DNA of 64,000 bases from Pithys albifrons albifrons (lineage: Eukaryota > Chordata > Aves > Passeriformes > Thamnophilidae), in contig NC_092463.1 of assembly GCF_047495875.1 (NCBI RefSeq), forward strand, positions 14,131,224 through 14,195,223, given 5' to 3'. Each line of letters opens with the position of its first letter. Within the stretch, counting starts at the first letter, position 1. The notes below the pieces were generated by a model that was not told the DNA's origin, ran no database searches, and saw nothing but the letters and a program-made list of their open reading frames with translations. The translations under genes were made by a program, and so were the position numbers. Of the stretch, positions 49,101 to 60,700 are shown piece by piece.

Positions 49101-52100
49101 AATCCCACTGTATAATGAGGGAAATTTCAGATAGCAGTATCTCAGCATGACTCCTCCTTACTTTTTCCAAAAATTCAAATGCTTTTAGAAAGTATTGCAT
49201 GGCTTCTTGGGGTTTTTAATCACTGCAACACAAATATAGTCTCTAAGCATTATTATTATTACTATTAGTAGGAGTTGAGGCTAGTAAGGGAATCCAGTGA
49301 CCACAAACAAATCTAAGAGACTACAAGGTTTAGGACTGTATTTTTCTTGCATTTTTTATTAATGTTCTCCATACCATTCTCTTTCATATGAAAAGAAAAA
49401 CACTTGCAAGTGGTCTTCACAGTTAAAACAATGCCATGCTAAGGCTATGTTCAAAGACAGTGAGACAGTGGCAGCAGCAAAACTTTGATTGTGTTTCTTA
49501 TTTATCTTAATAGGATGATAGCTTCCAATAGTAGCCTGCTTCTTCTTCCATTGAACTCAATGGTAAATCTTTGAGTGGGACATGCCCTGGGCCAAGTGAA
49601 CTGAAAATACATATTGTATGATCATAAAATGGTAAAATAATTGATATTGTTCCCCTGTCTTTTTCTACTGGATTCAAAGATTTTGCTTTTACTGGTTTTA
49701 GCCATGGTCTAGCAGAAACACAATGTGAGAAGAATGTCTCTGTGTATAGCTGGGCCACTTTGAAGAGAAGGAAGGAAGCTGAGCTAAGGAGAAGTGATGA
49801 GACTGAGGCATTTCACCAGAATGAACAGGCTGCATTATAGCCAGCTGCTCAATACAAGGCCATATTTCAGCTTAGCTGACCACAACTATACCCAGTTCTG
49901 CTGGGTTGCTTTTCAGTCCTGAGGGTAGCCATTCAGGAAGTCTGGATCATGAATGGTACTAGTCATCCTTGGGTAATCTCTGGGCTTCACTTAAAAATGA
50001 TAATGTCAGAACCACACTCATTTAACTTCAAACCTGAATGCCAGGTGGAGAAAAAACTCACTGTGTACAGATAGAACATTTTTCTGAGGTAAATATGGAT
50101 AGGTGCAGCTGAATGAAAATACTTCTTGATTGTTTGTACACTTTAGTAATTGGTTTTTGGATGAGACAGAACAAAGAGAAAATGTAAATCAGTGCATTAT
50201 TGGGAGAAACTATATCATAAAGACAGAATTCCAGATGTCTTCCTCTAGAAGATGAAGAACATAGTGCTGAGGAATTTCCATATTACAAGGATACAGCCAC
50301 ACTTTACTTTTACATTTCTCTTTAAATATTGTTTTATTCCACTTTCTAAGACTAAATTTAAACCTGAGGTGTTTACTGTTTTGATAAGTATTTCAGAACA
50401 CTAGATCTTTTCACTATAATAGCGGACAAAGCCCTAATATTCATACTCACTTTACTACAAATCTCCCCATGGACAACAAAATTTGTACCTTTTATCCTCA
50501 AAAGTTCTATTGCAAAACTCCATTTGCTTTCATGGCACTTCTAGTAGTCCAAGCAACAAGACCCAATGCAGAAGCTCTGAAAGACAAATGTTTGAGCATG
50601 TGAAGAAAAAGTCATGTTGGAATGCTGACATAACAAAGCAGAAAGGTTGCTTATATTGAAACGTAGAGTTAAAAAACACAGCTTCAACCCAACTTTGCAA
50701 CCAATGTGATGACAGTGTGAGCAACTAGATTAAATGAAAATGAAGCTCAAAAATTACTCCCAAGTCCTTCACACTGCCAAGGCTTCTATACTGCTTGGTA
50801 AGACATATATTTTGTTTCCCAGCCAGCTATATTTTCAAGAGAATAGTCGTACATTCATGTATGCAGAGTTTTTGTCCAAGGCTTAATCTTAGCATTAACC
50901 TTTGAAACAGATGTGTAGTCATTCCATAATCTAAAGAAAAAAGTGATACTGCTGAGTGGATAGACCTAAAATCTGCAGTCCAGGCACCTCTCATCAGAAG
51001 TTCAGACAGGTCTGGAAAAGTTGCAGAAGGCTGTGAAGTCTATCCAAATGTCTTCTGAATTACTCACAAAATGTATGTACCAAATCTTTCCTACCAAAAA
51101 AACACCTGACAGACAAGTAAATTCCTAATCTGGGCTGTTTTGAAAGTTCTATAACATCTATTTTTTTTTAATCATCAGCTATTCCTTTTCACATCAATCC
51201 TTTCAGTTATATTCAAGAATACAGAAGATCAAAGGCTTCATATTTGTCTAAATGAAGTAATGGTGTGCCAGATAGCCACAGAAATAGGGCAACTTGTTGT
51301 CTTTCTGTGCCATGATGTGGCTGACCCAGAATGCAAGTTGAAGAGTGTTGTTAAATCACCTACCATAGTCTTCTCAAACAAACTGCTTGGAAGCATCTTG
51401 TCTACTAATGTAATAATGAAAAAAAATTGTCTCATGGATTCAGTGTGATCTGAAATCTTTACAAGTAAAAAGGAAGGATTCCTCTGAGTGTGAATGGATT
51501 GTGAACTTGGTTTAAATCAATTACTCATTAATACAGGTGAGAATGTCAGAAAGTAAAGTTACCTTGTGTGAATAGGCACACACTGAAATGAATTAAAACT
51601 AGAGCAGAATATATGATGAAGTATGATTGATGCTGAACTTAAGTCAGAAAATTTACTTTTGATGTAGAGTGGGATTTTGAGAAATGTTCCAACAGTATAA
51701 TTGTATATATTCAATGGATGAAGAGAATAATATTATATTAAATACAATATAAGTTTTTGGGATAAAAAGCCACACATCATTTTGAAATAAAATTATTATT
51801 AAGAAAACTGTCACAATGACTTTATGGTAATACCACCTAAAGTGTAGCTATCACTGCCAGACCAGCAGTAACCCAATTCCTTTGTGTATGCCACTGTAGT
51901 AACACAATGGCTTCTGCAAAAAATGCACTTGTCATGGGAATTAATATCTAGCCATTTACTATAGAATTTCCCTGTTAAGTTACATAACATTTTTGTGAAA
52001 CTTATTCCCACATTCCCTGAAATGTACCTCAGCAAAATTTTGCATACCTATTTAGAGATTGCCTTATAAGATTGTGCATCATCTTGGCAGCACATAGTGT

Positions 52101-53879
52101 GATCAGCATAACAGACTGTCAATATTTATTAAAGGTTTAGCGTCTGTTTTTCCTTAATATATATTGCATGTAATTGTAGTGTATGTATGAATTTTGGTAT
52201 AAAAAGTCTGAAAGCATGTAGTCCACTCCAACTTGCATAATAAATCCAGCACAGTGTCTTGACCCTCTGCTGCCTTTCCCAATCTTCACATTTATGGCTT
52301 GTTACACTAATAAACTCATGCCCCATGCTTGTGTACAGCAAGACTCATTTACCTTACTACTGGCCAGAGGTGTACCTGATATTTTTATTATTCAAAATGT
52401 CACTCACTGTTGTGAATTATTGTTTCTGTATTGCACAGAGCTGGACAGATAGAAGTGCTTTGGTTGAGAAAATGGAGTAAAATGATTACAATTCCTCGCT
52501 TGCATGTGTGTTTTCTCAATATGATCCTGTTTCTTTCCAAAGAGTGACCTTTACTTTCAGGGGTGCAACCTCCAAGACGCAAAAATTCTATCCCTGTTAG
52601 CAAAGCCAGGACTATAGCCTGAACACAAAAAAACTTCCATGCAAACCTCATGCAATCCTGAGCATACTGAAATTCAGATTAACCCTTGACATGATGAGTC
52701 TTGAGAAGAATACCAGAGACTTGAAACTCCTCACTGGATTCTATTTAATTAAAGTCCTAAAGGGTTCAATGTATCAAAAGCCTCTTGGGCAGACTGATAA
52801 TAAATAAAGGCAAATTACCTTCCTGATTCACTTGAGGTTCTGACTTTCATGACTTATGCACCATTTTCTCTGCAGTGGAGATTATTTGTAGTAATGATAT
52901 AGAATAGACTGGCTTGCTGTTATCACATGTAATTTTTATTATTAAACATGAAAAATATATGTGTGCTATATAGATACATAAACATTACAGCTGGTGACTG
53001 TTGCACATACCTTGGAATGCTTAAGTTGAAATGAAAGAAAAAAGAAGCTCAATGAATTCAGCAAGTTACTGTAAAATCCCAGACCTCTGGTTTCAGCAGT
53101 ACAAATGCAAGAAATTGGTCTTTATAGAGGCATGAAAATATGATAACCACAGTATTGCCTTTCTAAATGTCTCATTATGTGGTCAGTGGTAAATAAACAT
53201 TCATAACCTCCTGGTATGAAGGGCACAAAAATGATGTAAAGATAGTCTCTATTTGAACATGTTTGTTTCTATTTGGGTTTTCTCAAAAAACTTTTCTTGG
53301 TTTATAGGCAAGAACAGTCCAATGTTTATGAGAAAAAGTTCAGTCATTATGTGGCATTTTAAAAAAAAAAGCTATTTGCTAGAGTATCAGTTGTACTCAT
53401 GATATCTAATCAGAAGAAGATCAGCTTGGTTTTGGATGTGGTTACCTTGTATGGTTTTGTAATTGCCTTCTTTACTGAATACAGGTTATTGACTGGTTTT
53501 CATTTGATTTCTAGTCTTCAATACCTCTGACTTAGCCCAGTTCCTAGGAAGCATTAGTAAGGAAACTATCCATGACCTGAATTACTTAAGGGCTGATGAC
53601 ATATAGAAAATGTTGACATATTTTATGAACACATGCAGAGTGTATATAACAATTTGTTAAGGTTTTCATTTAAACATGGTAACAACATTTGATAAAACTT
53701 CAGTGTTATAAAACCTCTGTGGCCTACATACAGTTTTTCAAAGTAGTTGTATTATTGAATTAAATATCTCAATTTACCTACACATAGACCTCAGCTTCAA
53801 GTAAAGAAGACCTATCTGCAGCTGGTAAACTGAATGCTTGTCAAGAGAAAATCTCTGTGGTAGTAGAAAGAAGAGGTAG
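46186..53879. other. Unique AT-rich DNA, no gene recognised
   Basis: No supported gene. A frame at 46566-46769 (+) is cysteine-containing. It is preceded by a T-rich tract ending in AG (about 46526-46550) and followed by AATAAA at 46855-46860, so it could pass for a terminal exon, but its protein resembles nothing I know. An ATT trinucleotide stretch lies at 49250-49268. Confidence 0.45.
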
Positions 53880-53885
53880 GAAAGA
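53880..53885. other. Candidate target-site duplication, left copy (gaaaga)
   Basis: The six bases left of the probable LTR are gaaaga. The same six occur at 54285-54290. Six-base duplications fit ERVK-type integration. A chance match is possible because the motif is low in complexity. Confidence 0.5.
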
Positions 53886-54284
53886 TGTTGAGGAATATTT
53901 CAATAACACAGGCCATAGTGTGTTATTGGAAGCCTATGTGCACAGCCCAGGCCATGGAGAGGGAAACGGGGCCCCTTTATCCCTGAGCCTGCTTCAAGAA
54001 GAGCAGTAAACAATAGAAAGAATGCGGCAGCTGCTAGGAGAAGCAGGTAAACACATTGATAGAGAAGGGCATAGTTTTGAGAAAAGTTCCGATCCAGCTG
54101 GTAGCACGCCCTAGCCATTGACCAATGATATTCCTGTACTTTTCGTGGACTCAGAGAATATGCGATATGTGTGTGTGTAATGTAAACAATAAATCAGAAC
54201 ACTGACCAATACTCCTATGGAGGTTACGTTTTTCATTCTCGTGCCGGAACCTGGGGAGCTCAAAAACCGACATTTCTTACTTTA
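53886..54284 (+). mobile_element. Probable solo LTR (ERVK-like), plus orientation
   Basis: A 399-bp segment starting TGTTGAGG. It contains an AATAAA polyadenylation signal in tgtaaacaataaatcag (about 54181-54196), with a short TG run just before it. After the signal come 'tactcctatggaggttacg' and 'tctcgtgccggaacctggg', which look like the R-U5 part of avian betaretrovirus-like LTRs. gaaaga flanks it on both sides. The last bases are TTTA instead of the usual CA, so either the end has mutated or the true border is near 54272, where the text reads CCGACA. No gag or pol sequence follows. The minus-strand frame at 53900-54118 is not a gene. Confidence 0.55.
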
Positions 54285-54290
54285 GAAAGA
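54285..54290. other. Candidate target-site duplication, right copy (gaaaga)
   Basis: Matches 53880-53885 exactly; see the LTR entry for the caveat about its right border. Confidence 0.45.
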
Positions 54291-56709
54291 GACTTCTGAA
54301 AGGTAGCCCAGGTTCAGCCTGGGCAGACTTATGTAATTGGACATCCCACAGAGAGAAACTGTCACATACACAGGGTAATAAATTTACATATTTGGTCTAG
54401 AAACAGCCTTAGGAAGCTGTTTGTGGTAGTAGTAGGTACCAAATAAATGAAAATACAACGAAGTATAGGAAACAAATTGGTGTTAGCAGAATGTGAAAGG
54501 AAGATTAACCTTCATACAAAATAAGCTAAAGGTGAAATATAGGTGGCATTGCTAATGAATAAGAGGAAAATGAGAATACGAGAGAATTTGTTTTCCTTGG
54601 TCATGAAAATCTGGACTTCAAAGTAAAACTCTAAGATTCCCTGTAACTTCACAAATTCTACATTTAGTATACAGAAAAGTTTCTCCAAAATTTTATTGGA
54701 TGAGTACAAGGAAATTTTAAACCCAGATAGTCAAGTGTGAAGGAGAAAAAGAGCTGTATCAGTGGCTTTCAGCACTCATTTAAAAAAGACCAATAAAGTC
54801 ACAGATCTGCAGGACTTTCTGCATAAAATGCGAAGCTTTAAACTAGCTTTGTGAGCAAACACCTTATGTTGCCTGTGCCACCAATAAAAGCCAAAATATG
54901 AGGTAAAAGCTGTTCTTAGAACACAAATGCCACTCAAAGGATATACAGCACAGACTTTGCTTTATGAATCTAAAGTTAATAGATGAAAAAGAAACATAGG
55001 ATCAGAAGAACATGCTATGATTTTCATTCATAGTGCTTGCATCGCAGTTCATGAAAATATGAATATAGATTCATAGCAAACAATTCCCTGACTCAGCTTT
55101 TTGCTACCTTTAGCCGGTGGCATCACAAGGCCGTGCATCAACTCAGACTGGTATGGGAAAACATAGCAAGGGCATGTGTATGTAATCACAGCACACCGTG
55201 GCTGTTTAGCAATCCTTTCCCAGTTCAGTTGCAGACTCTTTTGAAGACTTATGTTTGGTTTTCAAATATCAATGTTTTTTTTAAAAACAATAGACAGATT
55301 TCTAGTTGGCCTGATAAGGGCATGATCTGAGATTAAAAACTGGGGAGCCCCTGAGACCCTGTAGTGTGCAGGGAAAGAATGGAATCAGGCAACAGTTTGA
55401 CGCCATATGTCATTGATTATCACATTGATTAAAAGCGTGTTTCTTGCCTCACCCCCTCAACAAGCCACTAACCACAGCTATTTCATAAGGTCTGTCTTTG
55501 CCCTGCTATTTCATCCACACAAAGACAACTGCGGTGGTTCAGACAGTTTATGTTTGGTGTGTTTCAAGAGTAAAGACAGAAAATGTCCCACTGTTCCCTG
55601 CAATATGCTGTTGGTGCACATATAGCCCTCTTGATTTTAGCTATCAGGATCCATAAGTTTTGTTGTTGCACTGGGAAAATGTCTGTGCCACGCTTTGTTT
55701 GAATGCAAGGGATCAGAGGGCTTTCACCACTGGGGTGGCCTGATGGGTAAGAGCTTTCCACAGGGGTACAGTTAAACACGTTAGCTCCCTGCAAGAAAGA
55801 TCACAACCATGTTGCTCTGTAAGCTCTGAAGGACTTTCTTTAGTCATAAAGCAAAGCTTGAACCAAAGAATCCAAAAGCAAGGGGAATAACATAAACAAT
55901 TGCTTTTAAATCCTCTGGTAGGCATAATTTTGGCATATTTTCAATGTTTATTACACACTTAAAAATATGTTACTGCCACAGAACTGTGTTATCATGAAGT
56001 TGCGTATCAACAGAAATTGTGAATAATAGCTGTGCATTTGTGGGGGCTTTTTGAATTTGAAACTGACTCTCACTATTTGTTCATATGCCTTCAGAGGCAT
56101 TTTAATGTCTTTGAAAATCTGGTATTGGTCTTAAAATACATTTAGTCTTTAATTAAAGGCATAGATTATAAAATTAAAAATTAGTGGTCATAATGAGTTT
56201 CTGCTTTTGTGACAGACTACAGCTCAATGATTCAAGCAGAGTGCTGTTGGGTTTGAAAGGTAAAGTATGAGAGCAAGGGACTCCATAATCCCTCCCAGCA
56301 TTTCAGGAATTGAAAGTATAATATTTCCGTAACTGCTCCTATGTAGCAAATACCAGTGGAGAAGAGAAAGAGAACTATTCTCAGATACCAAACATGACAC
56401 CATACACCCTGTACATAGCAGAGCAAGCCACCTCTTGCTTAGCTTTCTAGAAGATATAACCACATGGATCCTGAGAGAAGGAAAGCCATGTCTGGTTTCT
56501 CATATATGCCTTACTCAATCCATGCCTGATTTAAGGAACAATCATATCACGCAAGAGGCAATCAGTGTCAAGGAATGTTACATCAGTCTCAGATTACATG
56601 TCTAGTGATTGAAACTGAATATTTAGATTCCATATTACAAATAAAAAGTATTTGCTTCTGGAGTAGTGGGAAAGATCGGCGTTGATATGAAACACAGAAT
56701 TCAGTTTGG
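54291..56709. other. Unique DNA, no gene recognised
   Basis: Nothing recognised. Short frames at 55133-55330, 55407-55625 and 56224-56463 have no support. Confidence 0.5.
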
Positions 56710-56714
56710 GATGT
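56710..56714. other. Target-site duplication, left copy (gatgt)
   Basis: Five bases gatgt directly before the LTR terminus TGTCATGG, repeated at 57315-57319. Confidence 0.75.
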
Positions 56715-57314
56715 TGTCATGGTTTAAACTCATCTGGAAGTTAAGACTCACACAACCACTTCCTTCCCTCCACACCGTCAGGTGAGAGAGACAAAAGGCA
56801 GAGTTATGGGTTGTGGAAACAACTTACAGGAAATAGCCATGAGATAAGAAAACAAAAAGTAACAATCCTAATAACAACAGTATATAAAAGAGAGGGTGTG
56901 TTATATGCAAAATGCTCATGGATGTGGCAGGACCACAGCCAGCACCACCAGACAAAGAAAGATATGGTCCTCCAGGCCCCTCCACACACACATCCTCTCC
57001 TCCAAGCCCAAGAAAGTGAAAAAACAGTGGTGGACAGACCCTCCATTTGGGACCAGCACCACCCCATCCCTTCATTCACCTTTTAGTCCCCTGGAAAAAA
57101 AAGGAACAAACATGGTAGTGGCTCTTCCATGCATCCCCTTTTAATTCCACCCAAAGCCACACCCCCTTCTTGAAATTGAGAATCCCTCATTTCCACCTGC
57201 AGCAATGATGTGGGTGGTATAGAATAAAACCTAGACACACCCACGTGGTTCCAGGCTCCACCCTCTCTTGACTACTGCAAAATATTAAGTCTGTCCTTGG
57301 CCAAAACTAGAAAA
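56715..57314 (-). mobile_element. Diverged solo LTR of an avian-type endogenous retrovirus, minus orientation
   Basis: The plus strand opens TGTCATGGTTTAAACTC, the diverged reverse complement of the 3' end (TTAAACCACGACA type) of a widespread avian ERV LTR. It closes with CCAAAACTAGAAAA, a decayed form of the LTR 5' end in reverse (CAGGACA type). With gatgt on both sides the element is exactly 600 bp, and only the terminal CA at the right has mutated to AA. An A-rich stretch with CAATCCTAATAACAACAG (about 56863-56881) matches the usual AT-rich part of such LTRs. No internal retroviral genes adjoin, so it is a solo LTR, much older than the 7595 copy. Overlapping frames at 56804-57144 on both strands are not genes. 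Confidence 0.8.
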
Positions 57315-57319
57315 GATGT
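57315..57319. other. Target-site duplication, right copy (gatgt)
   Basis: Matches 56710-56714 and defines the right end of the LTR even though the terminal dinucleotide has decayed. Confidence 0.75.
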
Positions 57320-57439
57320 GAAAATTAAAAGAATACTAAAATGTGGATGTCCAGAAAATAAAGATAGGAATATAGAAAGGTTTACATATGAAGATTGTAA
57401 AGCTAGAGTGATTTAGTGGTGAAAAAGAAGCACTAGAAG

Positions 57440-57790
57440 GCATTTAATTACAGCATTTAGGATTATGAAGGGTAGAGTCAAAAAGTAGCCAGTCCATCTT
57501 TTTAGCAGTGTCTCAGAACACCAGAACAACAGGAGGGTCACTTGAAGTTAATGACAGGTAAATGTAAAACAAAAGGGAGAGAATAATACTTCACACAGCA
57601 TGTAATCAGCCTGTGGGATTTCTGTCATGGAAGGTCACTGAGTCAAGTACTCCAGCTGAATTTTAAAAAGGGGAATGTAATTTTATGACCAAGATGATAA
57701 TTTTATGAACAGTGGTATTTATGTTTGCTAAAATAGAGATAATTAAAATTCACATGGCCAGGCATAAGACCATTACCAGGAACGAATTCA
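57440..57790 (+). mobile_element. Ancient CR1-like LINE 3' remnant, plus orientation
   Basis: Plus-strand order of motifs: 'agaacaccagaacaacagg', 'gacaggtaaatgtaaaaca', 'aatacttcacacagcatgt', 'aatcagcctgtgggatttc' and 'ccagctgaattttaaaaag'. This sequence is shared by old CR1/L3-type LINEs across amniotes: 'dropped' ORF2 end, cleavage to the 3' region. The right end (about 57750-57790, 'ccaggcataagaccattac') may be the continuation. It is highly diverged and not coding. Confidence 0.65.
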
Positions 57791-60700
57791 TTGTACTTCA
57801 CTCACTATCCACTCCAGATTTGTCTCACAGCACAGCTGTTAAAAGATATTTTCTGATTGGATTGCTATTGTTTGAGGCTTGAGTTGAAGACCATCCCTAG
57901 AGAGGGAGATTATCTACTCTAGCACAGAGGCATGAAAACTGGACTTCTGAGAGCATCATAAACAAGATACTATGCTGTTACAATTCTCTGTAGCTTTGAA
58001 CATACCATGGACCAGATGTAGCTCTGGTTCACATCAGTTGAAAAGGTCTCTTGCTGAAATCTGTGTAGTGTGAAGAAAATTCCACATAGAGTCACTGTAG
58101 CAGATAGACAACTTCTGAAAGTAAATACCTCTATTGAGTTAGAGGTGATTGCACATTGTGCTGTTTACTTACAGTGCAAGAAAGTAATTTCCTCTGGCAT
58201 GAGAAATAAAGAATGAAATGTTATAAATCATGTGATGATAATGATCTGAATAGACCACCATAGTGCATGCTTCTATGAACAATAATTTGCCATTTGATCT
58301 TTCAGCCCTGTTGTCTTATGATCACATCAGGGTTCTTAAAATGCATTTTTCACTGCTTTGTGCCACAAAATTATTTGAGAGTTGGGATGATTGGCAAAGA
58401 AGTGAGGATGATTAATTTTTAGTCACCTAAACTTAATTTAGCAAACCAATTTTAAAAATAAACTTTTTCACTACATATTTAATCCATGAAATGTCTCATT
58501 TTTGTATATTTTTGAGAAGATTCTGTGAATAATTTTAATACAGAGATTTCAGCGTGAACTCATTAGTGTCCAAAACCTATTCTTCAGAAGTCCAAAGGGC
58601 ACTTAATGTTTTTTTTAAAGTTTCTAGTTGAACTACTTAGGCTGAAGGCTGGTAGTATTTAGATGTAGTTTTGAGGAAACTTGTACAAAATCTAATGACA
58701 ATTATGTTCAGGAACATAACTGCAAGCTGGTCTGTAATGTTACAGATCTGATAGGAAATAATTTGTTCCACAGTATGAACCTACCAATATGCTTCATTAA
58801 CAGCTTTATTATAAAAAACAAAATTAATTTCCATAAATAAATGTCCATTAGTTTTGAATTAATGTTGTAAATACATAGCAATTATGTAAAGGAAGGTGAA
58901 GGGGAAGCCTTATTAAAATAGTACAAAACATAAATAATAAAAAAGACTAATATCTTTAAATTCTTAACTTCACAACTTGGATCCTGACCCCAAGATTATA
59001 GCATTATTAATGTAATGTTAAATTGATAATTAATAAGATAATTATGTTTATTAACATGAATCTAAAATTTTGTTTCCCTGGACAAAGAGTTTAGATTGTG
59101 CCTGCAATCGTTCTTATGAACAACAACAACAAAAAAGTAACTAATTCATAACATACATCAGTAACTAGAGATTGCAGAACTTTTCATGTTATTTCAGTAG
59201 TTTCAGCTCACAGAACATATTTATGAACAAGCTGCAAATTCTGGGTTACCACTGAGCAATGTGATTACAAGCTAGGACTACTGCAGTCAATGGCTTTTCA
59301 GTGTGATTTGAATGATACAGCAACTCGTTGCCAGCTGAATTTAAAATCCTAATCATTGTACTGACACTGGAAACCTGTCTCTAACACTTACACCACTCCC
59401 CCAATCAGGCAAAAGAAACATAGTATGCAATTATATTTCCTACAAACAGAGCTCAAAAATGAGCTACAGATCAAGACTTCTTCATAATGTATTGTCAGTA
59501 AAGCAATAAGAGCAAATGCCTTTGCGAAAATCACAGTTTAATCCCAAACAATTCACAGAGACAAAACTCATCCGGTGAGCAATTTGTTAAAATACATTCA
59601 GTTCTCGTTTATGCTTACATGAAGCTTTTAATATACATGAGAAACACATTATTTTTACTGTCCCCTCTTTGTTTTCAAAGCAAGTTAATTTTCTTTATTT
59701 CCAGTAGAACTGTTGTTACACCTTCGGCCACATTTTGCATTTTATTGGGTATACCTGTGAGGGAAAAAAGTTTCCAATTTAAGATAAACTTCACTGCCCA
59801 CCCACAGATTGTAATGCTTGCTTAAGAAAGCTCCTTTTTCAATGAAATGACCTTGCAATGATGACTGAAAATGCATAAAATTCATTGTTCTTCTCTGTGG
59901 GCCTTATTCTATTAAACTCATTACAGGTGATTCCATCAACCTTAGTGTACTCTGGAAATTGTCCTAATTTGGGAAGGGTTTAATGTATGTGAATGTGACT
60001 GCATGAAACACAAGCTGCAATACAACTGGGGTGGAGAAACCTCCTTTTGATGATCAGAGAAGTTCACTGAAGAGCAGTAAGAGTTCTAGAATTAGTTAGA
60101 CAAACATCTCCCAGGAATGACATAGATATAATTTACTCTGCTTTGTGAGTGATGTTAATACCCCTGCACGATATAGAAACTAAAAGACATCAAAGCACCA
60201 TTAAACTAAAAGTTGAAGTATTTCAAAGAATTGATTTTACAATACTGAAAATATTGATCAAATAATATAGTGAATTGATTTAAAAGTGTAGTGTAAACAT
60301 TTTATTAACAGGTATACACAGAACACAATTTTATAAATATAAATACATTTTAAAATAAACTAGTGACATTTAGAAACTTATCAGCATTTCTCAACCTGAT
60401 AGGAAAGATTATTTGGAGGCAGTGTATTAGAGGTAAATTTTATCCAGGTCTCATTTGTTACATTTAAAGGTAGCACAGACCTCCTCACCACTGGAGGTTA
60501 GAACCTCAGTATGAACGCAGATTCAAAGCAAGGCAAACATCGGTCTGAAGCAAAGCCTTCTTACTGTTATCTAATTATGGCAAGTGGATGCACTTAATTT
60601 GTCATCCTGTCTTTGGGCAGATTAGGTCTAACCTTTAGCCTGAGCTGTACATTCTGTGGTTACCTGAACCAGTCAGCTCTTGGTCTGCGGTCAGTTCTAG

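Noticed and set aside
52081..52110. U6 snRNA-like 'ggcagcacat' words
   Set aside because: The match covers only about 10 bases and does not continue into the U6 body.
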